Shown in pieces: positions 1 through 9,132 of a stretch of 64,000 nt of DNA. Origin of the DNA: Pseudomonas japonica (GTDB lineage Bacteria; Pseudomonadota; Gammaproteobacteria; Pseudomonadales; Pseudomonadaceae). The notes beneath the pieces were generated by a model. That model saw nothing but the letters and a program-made list of their open reading frames with translations, did no database searches and was not told the DNA's origin. Position numbers and translations under genes: made by a program. Each line of letters starts with the position of its first letter. The first letter of the stretch is position 1. Location: assembly GCF_900188455.1 (NCBI RefSeq), contig NZ_FZOL01000003.1, positions 62,001 through 126,000 on the forward strand. Reading direction: 5' to 3'.

Positions 1-130
1 GGCCCAGGCCGGGGCCGAAGGTTCCCTGGATATTCCAGCCATCATCAGCAGCGTGATCGGCGGTGGCGCCGGCGGTGCGGTGCTGACCTGGGTGGTGGGG
101 TTCATCAAGAGCAAGCTGCAGACGCCTTGA
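1..130 (+). CDS. C-terminal fragment of an unidentified small protein
   Basis: The frame is open from base 2 and stops with TGA at 128-130. It encodes about 42 residues: a Gly/Ala-rich hydrophobic stretch (IISSVIGGGAGGAVL) followed by TWVVGF and a basic end (IKSKLQTP). This could be a membrane-associated or glycine-zipper-like C-terminus. The start lies outside the window and I do not recognise the family. Confidence 0.5.
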   Translation, partial: AQAGAEGSLDIPAIISSVIGGGAGGAVLTWVVGFIKSKLQTP

Positions 131-171
131 CCGGTTCGCCTTCGGGCCTGCGCGGCAGGCCCGAAGGTTAC

Positions 172-417
172 TCAATGGGCCGGACACCCCTCGGCCTTCA
201 CCGTGCGCTGGGTCGTTGCCGGATTCTTCGCCAGCTTCTCGCCCACCCGCGCCGGGCGTGGCTGCAGTTCACCGCCGCAGTTCGGGCATTGGCCCTTGAG
301 GGTGTGTTCGGCGCAGGCGCGGCAGTAGGTGCATTCGAACGAACAGATCATCGCGTCGCGGCTGTCGCCGGGCAGTGGCGTGGCACAGCATTCGCAACAG
401 GGGCGCAGTTCCAGCAT
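172..417 (-). CDS. DUF1272 cysteine-rich small protein
   Basis: 81 residues starting MLELRPCCECC. Paired cysteines (CCECC near residues 7-11, CSFECTYCRAC near 26-36 and CPNCGGEL near 44-51) look like zinc-binding knuckles and match the layout I know for DUF1272 proteins. I chose the ATG at 417 because the family begins MLELRP; longer upstream frames are GC-rich run-on. It follows cobM in the same direction after a 69-nt gap and may be carried at the end of the leftward cobalamin operon. Function is unknown; a structural zinc protein is the most that can be inferred. Confidence 0.75.
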   Translation of the reverse strand: MLELRPCCECCATPLPGDSRDAMICSFECTYCRACAEHTLKGQCPNCGGELQPRPARVGEKLAKNPATTQRTVKAEGCPAH

Positions 418-486
418 CGGGGCGGTCCTTTCGAGGGGTGGTCGTCGCGCTAATGTGCAGGCGCCCCGGGGGCAATGCAACAGGTT

Positions 487-1233
487 TCAGGGGCGGTACA
501 GGTGCGCATGTCCCGCGCGATAGAGCGCCGACTCGCTGAACGTGTCACTGGCCAGCACCCGTCCCACCAGGATCAGCGCGGTACGCCGGAAACCCTTGGC
601 CGCGGTCAGGTCGACGATATCGTCCAGCGTGCCCAGCACCCAGTCCTGGTCCGGCCAGGTGGCGCGGTGAACCACGGCGATCGGACAGTCGCCGCCGTAG
701 TGCGGGCGCAGCTCCTCGACGATCCTGGCCAGGTGGCGCACCCCGAGGTGAATCGCCAGGGTGGTCTTGTGACTGGCCAGGCTGGCCAGGGCTTCACCTT
801 CCGGCATCGGCGAGGTGTCGGCGAAGCGGGTGAGGATCAGGCTCTGGGCGATGTCCGGCAGGGTCAGTTCGCAGCCCAGCAGGGCGGCGCTGGCGGCGGT
901 GGCGGTGACCCCGGGGACGATCTCGTAGGGAATGCCCAGCTCGCGCAGGTGGCGGATCTGCTCGCCGATGGCGCCATACAGGCTCGGGTCGCCGCTGTGC
1001 ACCCGGGCCACATCGTGGCCTTGCGCGTGGGCCGCGCGGATCGCCTCGATGATCTGCTCCAGGTGCAGTTCGGCGCTGTTGATCACGCTGTCGGCGGTGT
1101 GCCCTTCGAGTACCGCGGCGGGTACCAGGGAGCCCGCGTAGATGATCACCGGGCACTGGCGGATCAGGCGCTGGCCCTTGACGGTGATCAGCTCCGGATC
1201 GCCGGGGCCGGCACCGATGAAATAGACGGTCAT
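487..1233 (-). CDS. cobM: Precorrin-4 C(11)-methyltransferase CobM
   Basis: 248 residues, normal for the family. It transfers a methyl group from S-adenosylmethionine to C11 of precorrin-4 in the aerobic cobalamin pathway. The N-terminus VYFIGAGPGDPELITVKG is the tetrapyrrole methylase SAM-binding loop, and VHSGDPSLYG near residue 85 is the second conserved glycine-rich loop. PGVTATAASAA further on is also typical. The ATG at 1233 places the glycine loop at the usual N-terminal position; the frame extending to 1401 has no family support. It lies 29 nt downstream of cobE in an operon headed by cbtB behind a cobalamin riboswitch, so B12 repression is likely. Confidence 0.93.
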   Translation of the reverse strand: MTVYFIGAGPGDPELITVKGQRLIRQCPVIIYAGSLVPAAVLEGHTADSVINSAELHLEQIIEAIRAAHAQGHDVARVHSGDPSLYGAIGEQIRHLRELGIPYEIVPGVTATAASAALLGCELTLPDIAQSLILTRFADTSPMPEGEALASLASHKTTLAIHLGVRHLARIVEELRPHYGGDCPIAVVHRATWPDQDWVLGTLDDIVDLTAAKGFRRTALILVGRVLASDTFSESALYRAGHAHLYRP

Positions 1234-1262
1234 TGCACAGTCTCTGAACGGAAGGCGGCGGA

Positions 1263-1688
1263 TTATCCGCCAGAAGCGGGTATCCAGGCCAATGCCAGGG
1301 TCATGTCGTCCCGCACGTGGCGTTCGACACGCAGTTGTGCCGGGGCGCCGCCCAGTTGCTCGGCCAGGGCCAGGGCGGAACTTTCCGCGACGCCATAGCA
1401 ACCGCTGTGGCGAAAGGCCGTGGCCGAACGATGGCTCAGGCGCGGGGTGAAGGCGGCGAGGTGCGCGGCGCTGTAGAAGTGCAGGGGCAGGACAAGGTCT
1501 TCGGCCAACTGCAGCAAGCCGGGCTCCCCGCGCTTGAGATCGATGCTGGCCAGTCCGGCCAGCGCGGCGAGCGACAGGTCATGGGCCTGCAGCACGTCAT
1601 GCACCAGACCGGCCAGGTCACTGGCCGGGATGCCGCGGCGGCAGCCCAGCCCGGCGTACAGCAGGGTTACGCCGGGCGGGAAGGGCAT
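1263..1688 (-). CDS. cobE: Cobalamin biosynthesis protein CobE (CbiG C-terminal type)
   Basis: 141 residues. The start LLYAGLGCRRGIP and the central SAxxLAAF...FRHSGCYGVAESSAL segments are the signature of the CobE/CbiG C-terminal domain, which in the aerobic pathway assists around precorrin methylation. The ATG at 1688 overlaps the cbtA stop (TGATG), so translational coupling is likely. Its place between cbtA and cobM in the riboswitch-controlled operon agrees with the assignment. The exact biochemical role of CobE is not fixed by the sequence. Confidence 0.85.
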   Translation of the reverse strand: MPFPPGVTLLYAGLGCRRGIPASDLAGLVHDVLQAHDLSLAALAGLASIDLKRGEPGLLQLAEDLVLPLHFYSAAHLAAFTPRLSHRSATAFRHSGCYGVAESSALALAEQLGGAPAQLRVERHVRDDMTLALAWIPASGG

Positions 1689-2386
1689 CAGGCCGCCTGA
1701 CGCCGGTACAGCCAGGCGCTGAGCAGGCCCAGGGCCAGCCAGAAGCCGGCGTTGGTCAGCAGCGAGGCGATGATGAACTGCGTTTCCAGGGCTTCCGGCG
1801 CCAGGCTTTCGTGGACGTCCGGCTGCGGTGCGCCGATCACGTGGGGGATCACCAGCAGCACCAGGCCGGCGGCTTTCAGTACCCAGTTGCCGGCGAAGGC
1901 GATCAGTGCCAGGCCCACCGCGGTGGCCGCGGCGGTGCCGACCCACCAGAACTGGCGCTGGGCCAGGTCGGCGGCGGCGGTGCCCGGCAGCTCCGGTGGC
2001 AGGCCGAGGTTCGGCGCCAGGCAGAACACGGCGAAGCCGCCCAGGCCCCAGAGTGCGCCGGCGCCGAGGCTGGCGGGGGTGCGCAGGGTGTACATGGCGG
2101 CCAGCAGCAGGGCGAAGCCTACCGCGACCACCAGGTTGCCGCCGGTGGTGGACAGCACGCGCTGCCAGCCGTCTTCCGGCGACCAGGCTTCTTCGTCATG
2201 GTGATGGCCGTCGGCGGCCGCGGCGGCATCGGCGTGCTGGTGTTCATGGGTGGCGGCCGGCGCCGCGGTCTCGTAGGTTTCCGCCTGGAGAATCAGCGGC
2301 GAGACCCAGAAGCTCTGCAGCAGGGTCAGCAGCAGGGCGGCGAGCAGGCCGGCGAAACCGGCGGTGCGGGCGATGCGAGTGAACAT
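1688..2386 (-). CDS. cbtA: CbtA, predicted cobalt transporter subunit
   Basis: 232 residues, an inner-membrane protein. I see an N-terminal membrane segment (AGFAGLLAALLLTLLQSFW), a histidine-rich loop (HEHQHAD and DGHHHDEEAW, near residues 47-68) and about four further hydrophobic segments. Together with CbtB this is the predicted cobalt importer found under B12 riboswitches in proteobacteria; the His-rich loop suits metal capture. It follows cbtB after 11 nt and is coupled to cobE. The ATG at 2386 gives the membrane segment right at the N-terminus; the longer frame (to 2689) has no such support. Confidence 0.88.
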   Translation of the reverse strand: MFTRIARTAGFAGLLAALLLTLLQSFWVSPLILQAETYETAAPAATHEHQHADAAAAADGHHHDEEAWSPEDGWQRVLSTTGGNLVVAVGFALLLAAMYTLRTPASLGAGALWGLGGFAVFCLAPNLGLPPELPGTAAADLAQRQFWWVGTAAATAVGLALIAFAGNWVLKAAGLVLLVIPHVIGAPQPDVHESLAPEALETQFIIASLLTNAGFWLALGLLSAWLYRRQAA

Positions 2387-2397
2387 GCGGTCGGGCC

Positions 2398-2586
2398 TCA
2401 GTGGCAAGGGAAAGCGGCGCTGTGGCGGGTATCGTGGGCGGCATTGTGGACCGCCTCGATGTGCGAGAACCCGGCGAAGTAGACCAGGCACAGGCCCAGT
2501 ACCGAGGCGCTGACGGCGGCGACGATGCGCTGGCTGAGGGTGGTGGGCGTGACGATGGCGTGACGGGCGGTGGTGGAGACGGGCAT
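2398..2586 (-). CDS. cbtB: CbtB, small predicted cobalt transporter subunit
   Basis: 62 residues with a single membrane helix (VAAVSASVLGLCLVYFAGF) followed by a His-rich tail (FSHIEAVHNAAHDTRH ending PCH). This is the CbtB pattern: one transmembrane segment with a metal-binding C-terminus. It is the first gene of the leftward operon, about 100 nt downstream of a cobalamin riboswitch. It should act with CbtA in cobalt uptake across the inner membrane; that role is predicted from genomic context in the family, not from biochemistry I can see. Confidence 0.88.
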   Translation of the reverse strand: MPVSTTARHAIVTPTTLSQRIVAAVSASVLGLCLVYFAGFSHIEAVHNAAHDTRHSAAFPCH

Positions 2587-2689
2587 GGCGCTTTCCTCTG
2601 GGTGTTGTCGGCAACAGGCAAGCGCGCGAAACCCCTGCGCGGAGTCGCCCAGGGGTGCAACAGCGCCCGCCCACCGCGGGTTGTGTCAA

Positions 2690-2875
2690 AGTCTGCGTCG
2701 GGCCGGTCTCCGGGCTGGCGAGGGCGGAAGCGGACTTCAGCCGGGGGCGTCACCTTCCCATGCCGTACGGCTGGCACAGTGGTAAAGACGCTTTCCTCGC
2801 TTACCGTTGCGGGGGCAGCACCGGCCTTGTCGACGCCCCTGGAGGCTGGCGACGCACCGGTTTCCCGTTTCACCT
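2690..2875 (-). ncRNA. Cobalamin riboswitch ahead of cbtB
   Basis: On the minus strand the conserved cobalamin aptamer blocks appear in order: GGGAAACCGGTG (about 2850-2870), GCTGCCCCCGCAACGGTAAG (about 2800-2820) and a B12 box GCCCGGAGACCGGCC (about 2703-2718). The 3' part runs towards cbtB, so B12 binding probably blocks cbtB-cbtA-cobE-cobM expression. Edges are approximate. Confidence 0.9.
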
Positions 2876-2974
2876 TGTAATAAAAAAGGCACCCAAACGA
2901 ATCGCGTTAGGAAATCACGCGCGTTGACATCCGTCAATACAGCGGTTGACCGGCTCCGGAGCACTGCGTAGCCT

Positions 2975-3200
2975 TGCCGCTTCGAGGTTCTCCGGCGCTG
3001 GCCGGAGCTAAGACGGGAACGCGGTGCGCTTTGCCAAAGGCCATTCCGCGGCTGCCCCCGCAACTGTAAGCGCTGTCCATCGACCATTGCCACTGCCGAC
3101 CACCGAGGCGGGAAGGCGTCGAGGCCGCCTTCAGGGTTTAAAGCCCAGGGCACAGCGCGAGCCAGGAGACCTGCCTCGGACAGTTTCCACATACAACCGG
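2975..3200 (+). ncRNA. Cobalamin riboswitch ahead of cobW
   Basis: The plus strand carries GGGAACGCGGTGCG (about 3015-3029), GCTGCCCCCGCAACTGTAAG (about 3051-3070) and the B12 box GCCAGGAGACCTGCC (about 3160-3175). This is the ordered core of a cobalamin aptamer. It precedes cobW by about 90 nt, so cobW-cobN and the downstream chelatase genes are likely B12-repressed. It is divergent from, and about 100 bp away from, a second riboswitch on the other strand. Confidence 0.9.
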
Positions 3201-3287
3201 GCGGGGTGATCCGGTGGCGAACGCGCCCGGGTGTCAGGCACCCGGCTCCCGTCCCGCATGCCCGCCATCCTGCCAAGGGCATCCGAC

Positions 3288-4358
3288 ATGAAAACACTGG
3301 CCAAACTCCCCGTCACCATCGTCACCGGCTTTCTCGGCTCGGGTAAAACCACGCTGCTGCGGCACATGCTGGACAACGCCAATGGCCGGCGCATCGCGGT
3401 GATCGTCAACGAATTCGGCGAGCTGGGCATCGACGGCGAGATCCTCAAGCAGTGCAGCATCGGCTGCAGCGAGGAAGAGGCCAACGGCCGCGTCTACGAA
3501 CTGGCCAATGGCTGCCTGTGCTGCACCGTGCAGGAAGAGTTCTTCCCGGTGATGCGCGAGCTGGTGGCGCGCCGTGGCGACCTCGACCAGATCCTCATCG
3601 AAACCAGCGGCCTGGCCTTGCCGAAACCGCTGGTCCAGGCCTTCCAGTGGCCGGAAATCCGCAATGCCTGCACCGTCGATGCGGTGATTACCGTGGTCGA
3701 CAGTCCGGCCGTGGCCGCCGGCACCTTCGCCGCCTTCCCCGAGCAGGTGGACGCCCAGCGCAAGCTGGACCCGAACCTGGACCATGAATCGCCACTGCAC
3801 GAGCTGTTCGCCGACCAGTTGGCCAGTGCCGACCTGGTGGTCCTCAACAAGGCCGACCTGATCGCCCCTGAAGCCCTGGCCGCGGTGCGCGCCGAAGTGC
3901 AGGAAGAACTGCCGCCGGCGGTGAAGGTGATCGAGGCGAGCAAGGGCGTGCTGCCGCTGGAAGTGCTGCTGGGCCTCGGCGCCGAGTCGGAAGCGCATAT
4001 CGATGGCCGGCGCACCCACCACGATTCGCACCATGACGGCGACGACGATCACGACGACCACGATCACGACGCCTTCGATTCCATCTCCCTCGACCTGCCC
4101 GAGGCCGACGAAAGTCTGCTGCTCGATGCCCTGACCCAACTGGTGGCCGACACCGGCATCCTGCGCATCAAGGGCTTCGCGGCGATCCCCGGCAAGCCGA
4201 TGCGCCTGTTGATCCAGGGCGTGGGCAGCCGTTTCGACAAGCACTTCGATCGCGCCTGGCGCAGTGACGAAGCGCGCATCACCCGTCTGGTGCTGATCGG
4301 CCAGGAACTCGATGCCGCGGCGCTGGAAGCCCGTCTGCGCGCGGCTCTGGGCGCCTGA
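3288..4358 (+). CDS. cobW: CobW, G3E GTPase of cobalamin synthesis
   Basis: 356 residues. Walker A GFLGSGKTT at 14-22, metal motif GCLCC at 75-79, guanine-specificity motif NKAD near residue 183 and a His/Asp-rich stretch (HHDSHHDGDDDHDDHDHD) before the C-terminal CobW domain. CobW-type GTPases are metallochaperones; in cob operons the role is thought to be delivering Co(II) to cobaltochelatase. The ATG at 3288 puts the Walker A loop where it belongs; the upstream frame runs into the riboswitch. The next gene, cobN, starts 3 nt after the stop. Confidence 0.92.
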   Translation: MKTLAKLPVTIVTGFLGSGKTTLLRHMLDNANGRRIAVIVNEFGELGIDGEILKQCSIGCSEEEANGRVYELANGCLCCTVQEEFFPVMRELVARRGDLDQILIETSGLALPKPLVQAFQWPEIRNACTVDAVITVVDSPAVAAGTFAAFPEQVDAQRKLDPNLDHESPLHELFADQLASADLVVLNKADLIAPEALAAVRAEVQEELPPAVKVIEASKGVLPLEVLLGLGAESEAHIDGRRTHHDSHHDGDDDHDDHDHDAFDSISLDLPEADESLLLDALTQLVADTGILRIKGFAAIPGKPMRLLIQGVGSRFDKHFDRAWRSDEARITRLVLIGQELDAAALEARLRAALGA

Positions 4359-4361
4359 TCC

Positions 4362-7300
4362 ATGCACCTGCTGCGGACCCAGCCCGGCGGCTTCGTGCCG
4401 GACGACAGCATCGCCGACCTCGGCCAGACCCCGGCCGAGCTGGTGATCCTCTGCAGCGGCGACTCGCACCTGGCGCTGCTGGCGGAAACCGCCCGCGACC
4501 TGCCGCACGACTACCCCAGCCTGCGCCTGGCCAACCCGATGCAGGTGCAGAACCATGCGTCGGTGGACCTGTATGTCGATGAAGTGCTGCGCCATGCCAA
4601 GGTGATCCTGGTGTCGCTGCACGGCGGCATCGGTTACTGGCGCTATGGCGTCGAGCAACTGGTGGAGCTGGCGGCCCGTGGCGTGCAACTGATCCTGGTC
4701 CCGGGCGACGATCGCCCGGACCCGGAACTGACCCGCCTGGGCAGCGTCACGGGGGCGACGGCCGAGCGTCTCTGGCACTTCCTGCGCCAGGGTGGCAAGG
4801 CCAATGCCCTGAACCTGTTCAACTGCCTGGCCAGCCTCTGGCTGGGGCGCGACTATCCCTGGGACGAGCCACGGCAACTGCCGCGTACCAGCCTGTATCA
4901 CCCGCGCCAGGCCGAGGCCGAACTGGCCCACTGGCGCGCCGACTGGCAGCCCGGGCAAGCGGTGGTGCCGGTGCTGTTCTACCGCTCGCACCTGCAGGCG
5001 GCCAATACCGCTTTCATCGATGTGTTCTGCGAGCGCCTGGCCGGCGCCGGGCTCAATCCGTTGCCGATCGCCGTCGCCAGCCTCAAGGAGGCCGGCTGCC
5101 TGGCCCAGGTCGAGGACTGGCTGGACGAGACCGACGCGGCGCTGATCATCAACACCACCGGCTTCGCCCAGTCCAGCCCCGAGCAACCCCATCTGCGTCC
5201 GTTTCGCCGCGACATTCCGGTGCTGCAGGCGATCTGCGCGCAGGACAACGAGCCCGCCTGGCAGGCCAGCGAGCAGGGCCTCGGGGTCCGCGACCTGGCC
5301 ATGCACATCGCCCTGCCGGAACTGGACGGGCGCATCATCACCCGGCCGATCAGCTTCAAGGACCTGGCCTGGCGCAGCGAGCGCAGCCAGTCCGACGTGG
5401 TCTGCTACCGGCCGCAGGTGGAGCGCATGGACTTCGTCGCCGAGTTGGCGCGGCGCTGGTGCGAACTGGCGCGCCTGCCCAATGCGCAGAAGCGCGTGGC
5501 GCTGGTGCTGGCCAACTACCCGACCCGCGATGGGCGGATCGGCAATGGCGTCGGCCTCGACACCCCGGCGGCGGCGCTGAACATCCTCCGGGCCCTGGGC
5601 GAGCAGGGCTATCCGGTGGCCGGGCTGCCGGACAGCGGCACGCAACTGATCCGGCAACTGCTCGGTGGTGTCAGCAACGATCTCGACAGTCTCGACCAGC
5701 GCCCCTGTGCCCAGAGCATGGCGCTGGACGACTACCTGGCGGCCTTCGCGCGCCTGCCCGAAGCCAACCAGCGGGCGGTGCGCGAGCGCTGGGGCGAGCC
5801 GCAGCAGGACCCGATGTTCCGCGGCGGGCGGATGATGGTCGCCGGCCTGCGCCTGGGCCTGACGTTCGTCGGCATCCAGCCGGCGCGGGGTTACCAGCTG
5901 GATCAGAGCGCGGTGTACCACGATCCCGACCTGGTTCCGCCCCACGGCTACCTGGCCTTCTATTTCTGGCTGCGCCATGGCCTGGCGGCCGACGCGCTGA
6001 TTCATGTCGGCAAGCACGGCAACCTCGAATGGCTGCCGGGCAAGGGCGTCGGCCTTTCGGCGCAGTGCTGGCCTGATGCGCTGATCGGGCCGCTGCCGAA
6101 CATCTACCCGTTCATCGTCAACGACCCGGGCGAGGGCGCCCAGGCCAAGCGCCGCACCCAGGCGGTGATCATCGACCACCTGATGCCGCCGCTGACCCGC
6201 GCCGAAACCTATGGCCCGCTGCGCAACCTGGAGCGTCTGGCCGACGAGTACTACGAAGCGCAACTGCTCGACCCGCGGCGCGCCGTGGAGTTGCAGAAGG
6301 AGATTTTGCAACTGGTGCGCGACAACCATATCGACCGCGAACTGCAGCTGGAGGGTGCGCTGGACGATGCGGGGATCTGGCTGCCGCGGCTGGATACCTA
6401 CCTATGCGACCTCAAGGAGTCGCAGATCCGCGACGGCCTGCATGTGTTCGGCGAGTCGCCGGGCGGACGCCTGCGCATCGACACCCTGGCTGCCTTGCTG
6501 CGGGTTGCCAGGGGGGATGGCCGGGGCGCCAACGCCAGTCTGCCGCGCGCGCTGGCCCGGGCCCTGGCGCTGGGCTTCGATCCGCTCGACTGCGAATTGG
6601 GCGAAGCGTGGCAGGGGCCGCGTCCGCAACGCCTGGCGGACCTCGACTGCGGCCCCTGGCGCACCGCCGGTGATACCCGTGAACGCCTGGAAATCCTCGC
6701 GGCGCAACTGATCGAGCAGACCCTGACGGGCAGCCCGGACCTGCCTGGGGACGGGCAGTGGGCTGAGGTGCATGCCGTGCTCGATGCCCTGCGCGAGCGG
6801 GTTGCGCCGCAACTGGACGGCTGCGGCGCCGCGGAAATGCATGGCGTGCTCGCCGCCCTCGACGGCCGTTTCGTGCCCGCCGGTCCCAGCGGCGCGCCGA
6901 GTCGCGGGCGCCTGGACGTCCTGCCCACCGGGCGCAACTTCTATACCGTCGATGTGCGCAACCTGCCCACGGCCACCGCCTGGCGCCTGGGTTTCGCCTC
7001 GGCCAACCTGATTCTCGAACGCCACCTGCAGGACCACGGCGACCACCTGCGCCAGCTCGGCCTGTCGGTCTGGGGCACGGCGACCATGCGCACCGGCGGC
7101 GACGACATCGCCCAGGCCATGGCGCTGATGGGCGTGCGCCCGGTATGGGCGGCGGGCAGTCACCGGGTCGACGATTTCGAGATCCTGCCCCTGAGCCTGC
7201 TGGACCGGCCGCGGGTGGACGTGACCCTGCGCGTCTCCGGCTTCTTCCGTGACGCCTTCGGCAACCTGATCAAGCTGTTCGACGCCGCCGTGCAGGCGGT

Positions 7301-8123
7301 GGCGGCGCTGGACGAACCGGACGAGCTGAACCCGCTGGCCGCGCGGGTGCGCAGCGAGCGCGCCGAGTTGCTGGCCAGCGGGCTGGACGCGGAGCAGGCG
7401 CGGCGTCAGGCCGGCTGGCGGGTCTTCGGCGCCAAGCCCGGGGCTTACGGCGCCGGGGTGCAGAACGCCATCGACGGGCGGCTCTGGCACAGCCGCGCGG
7501 ATCTCGCCGAGGTCTATCTGAACCATGGCGGCTACGCCTACGGCGGCGCCGACGACGGCACCGAGGCGCGGGGCCATTTCGCCCGGCGCCTGAGCCAGGT
7601 CCAGGCGGTTCTGCAGAATCAGGACAACCACGAGCACGACCTGCTCGATTCCAACGACTACTACCAGTTCCAGGGCGGCATGCTCGCCGCCGTGGAGAGC
7701 CTCGGCGGCGGCACGGTGGCCAGCTACCACGGCGACCACAGCCAGCCGGAGCGCCCGCGCATCCGCACCCTGAAGGAAGAGCTGAACCGGGTGATCCGCG
7801 CCCGCGCGCTCAACCCCAAGTGGATCGACGGGGTCAAGCGCCATGGCTACAAGGGCGCCTTCGAGCTGGCGGCGACGGTCGACAACCTGTTCGCCTTCGA
7901 CGCCACCACGCACCTGATCGACGACTATCACTACCAGGCGCTGGCCGATGCCTACGTGCTCGACGCCGCGACCCGCGAATTCATCCGCCAGCACAACCCC
8001 GAGGCGCTGCGGGATATCACCGAGCGCCTGCTCGAGGCCCAGCAGCGCGGCCTCTGGCAGGAGCCTGGCGAGTACCGCGAGGCCCTCGAAGAACAGTTGC
8101 TGGACGGCGAGGAAGACAGCTGA
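4362..8123 (+). CDS. cobN: Cobaltochelatase large subunit CobN
   Basis: 1,253 residues, the usual CobN size. It inserts Co(II) into hydrogenobyrinate a,c-diamide, driven by ATP through AAA+ partner subunits. Family landmarks include LHGGIGYWRYG near residue 87, HVGKHGNLEWLPGKG in the middle (about 548-562) and the C-terminal FGAKPGAYGAG...LNHGGYAYGG segment. No break or frameshift is seen. It is immediately followed (1 nt) by a ChlI-like ATPase and a VWA gene rather than by cobS/cobT, so those two are the likely chelatase partners here. Confidence 0.95.
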   Translation: MHLLRTQPGGFVPDDSIADLGQTPAELVILCSGDSHLALLAETARDLPHDYPSLRLANPMQVQNHASVDLYVDEVLRHAKVILVSLHGGIGYWRYGVEQLVELAARGVQLILVPGDDRPDPELTRLGSVTGATAERLWHFLRQGGKANALNLFNCLASLWLGRDYPWDEPRQLPRTSLYHPRQAEAELAHWRADWQPGQAVVPVLFYRSHLQAANTAFIDVFCERLAGAGLNPLPIAVASLKEAGCLAQVEDWLDETDAALIINTTGFAQSSPEQPHLRPFRRDIPVLQAICAQDNEPAWQASEQGLGVRDLAMHIALPELDGRIITRPISFKDLAWRSERSQSDVVCYRPQVERMDFVAELARRWCELARLPNAQKRVALVLANYPTRDGRIGNGVGLDTPAAALNILRALGEQGYPVAGLPDSGTQLIRQLLGGVSNDLDSLDQRPCAQSMALDDYLAAFARLPEANQRAVRERWGEPQQDPMFRGGRMMVAGLRLGLTFVGIQPARGYQLDQSAVYHDPDLVPPHGYLAFYFWLRHGLAADALIHVGKHGNLEWLPGKGVGLSAQCWPDALIGPLPNIYPFIVNDPGEGAQAKRRTQAVIIDHLMPPLTRAETYGPLRNLERLADEYYEAQLLDPRRAVELQKEILQLVRDNHIDRELQLEGALDDAGIWLPRLDTYLCDLKESQIRDGLHVFGESPGGRLRIDTLAALLRVARGDGRGANASLPRALARALALGFDPLDCELGEAWQGPRPQRLADLDCGPWRTAGDTRERLEILAAQLIEQTLTGSPDLPGDGQWAEVHAVLDALRERVAPQLDGCGAAEMHGVLAALDGRFVPAGPSGAPSRGRLDVLPTGRNFYTVDVRNLPTATAWRLGFASANLILERHLQDHGDHLRQLGLSVWGTATMRTGGDDIAQAMALMGVRPVWAAGSHRVDDFEILPLSLLDRPRVDVTLRVSGFFRDAFGNLIKLFDAAVQAVAALDEPDELNPLAARVRSERAELLASGLDAEQARRQAGWRVFGAKPGAYGAGVQNAIDGRLWHSRADLAEVYLNHGGYAYGGADDGTEARGHFARRLSQVQAVLQNQDNHEHDLLDSNDYYQFQGGMLAAVESLGGGTVASYHGDHSQPERPRIRTLKEELNRVIRARALNPKWIDGVKRHGYKGAFELAATVDNLFAFDATTHLIDDYHYQALADAYVLDAATREFIRQHNPEALRDITERLLEAQQRGLWQEPGEYREALEEQLLDGEEDS

Positions 8124-8124
8124 A

Positions 8125-9132
8125 ATGACTGAACCCGTGCATTTTCCCCTGGCCGCGGTGGTCGGCGCCGAGGACCTGAAGCTGGCCCTGTGCCTGACCG
8201 CCATCGATCCGAAGATCGGCGGTGTGCTGATCGAGGGCCCGCGAGGCATGGCCAAGAGCACCCTGGCCCGGGGCCTGGCCGACCTGCTCGGCGAGGGGCC
8301 GTTCGTGACCCTGCCGCTGGGTGCCACCGAAGAGCGCCTGGTCGGTACCCTCGACCTGGACGCCGCGCTGGGTCAGGGCCGCGCGCAGTTTTCCCCCGGC
8401 GTGCTGGCCAAGGCCGACGGCGGTGTGCTCTATGTCGATGAAGTCAACCTGCTGCCGGACCACCTGGTCGACCTGCTGCTGGATGTCGCCGCCAGCGGCA
8501 CCAACCGTATCGAGCGCGATGGCCTGTCGCACCGGCACAGCGCGCGCTTCGTGCTGATCGGCACGATGAACCCGGAAGAGGGCGAACTGCGTCCGCAACT
8601 GCTCGATCGCTTCGGTTTCAATGTCGCCCTGCACGGTCAGCCCGAGCCGCGGGCGCGTGGACAGATCCTGCGCCGACGCCTGGCCTTCGACAGCGATCCG
8701 GCGGCGTTCTGCGCCGAATGGGCGACAGCGCAGGGGCAATTGCGCCTGCGTTGCCAGGAGGCGCGGCAGCGCCTGGCGGCGATCGAGCTGGACGACCGCT
8801 CGCTGGACCTGATCACCGCGCGCTGTTTCGACGCGGGGGTCGATGGCCTGCGCGCCGACCTGGTCTGGTGGCGTGGCGCCCGGGCCCATGCGGCCTGGCG
8901 CGGCGGTGTGGCGATCGAAGACGTGGATATCGAGGCGGTGGCGGAATTCGCGCTGCGCCACCGGCGTCAGGCGCGTGATCCCGCCGTCACACCGCCAGCG
9001 CCCGTTGCGCCGCCCGTTGGCGGGCAGGCCGAAACCCGCCAGACGCAAGCCGGACAATGGGGCGAGATGCCGGCGCAGACGGTGGCGACGGGGGCCCGGC
9101 GCGAGGTGCCGGCCTGGCCAAAAAAGCCCTGA
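8125..9132 (+). CDS. ChlI/BchI-like AAA+ ATPase, probable cobaltochelatase motor subunit
   Basis: 335 residues. Walker A GPRGMAKS at 38-45, Walker B GVLYVDEVNLL near 98-108 and the arginine-finger region LRPQLLDRFG typify the magnesium-chelatase ATPase subunit. The C-terminal 70 residues are Pro/Ala-rich. The gene starts 1 nt after cobN, which supports a role in powering cobalt insertion, replacing CobS. The start ATG at 8125 was chosen because it fits the AAA+ N-terminus. The 3' end overlaps the VWA gene by 76 nt. Confidence 0.87.
   Translation: MTEPVHFPLAAVVGAEDLKLALCLTAIDPKIGGVLIEGPRGMAKSTLARGLADLLGEGPFVTLPLGATEERLVGTLDLDAALGQGRAQFSPGVLAKADGGVLYVDEVNLLPDHLVDLLLDVAASGTNRIERDGLSHRHSARFVLIGTMNPEEGELRPQLLDRFGFNVALHGQPEPRARGQILRRRLAFDSDPAAFCAEWATAQGQLRLRCQEARQRLAAIELDDRSLDLITARCFDAGVDGLRADLVWWRGARAHAAWRGGVAIEDVDIEAVAEFALRHRRQARDPAVTPPAPVAPPVGGQAETRQTQAGQWGEMPAQTVATGARREVPAWPKKP

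Noticed and set aside
3234-6329. A 1,031-residue open frame on the minus strand across cobW and cobN
   Set aside because: It is antisense to two clearly conserved genes, is low-complexity in composition and matches no family. Long antisense frames are common in GC-rich codon-biased DNA.
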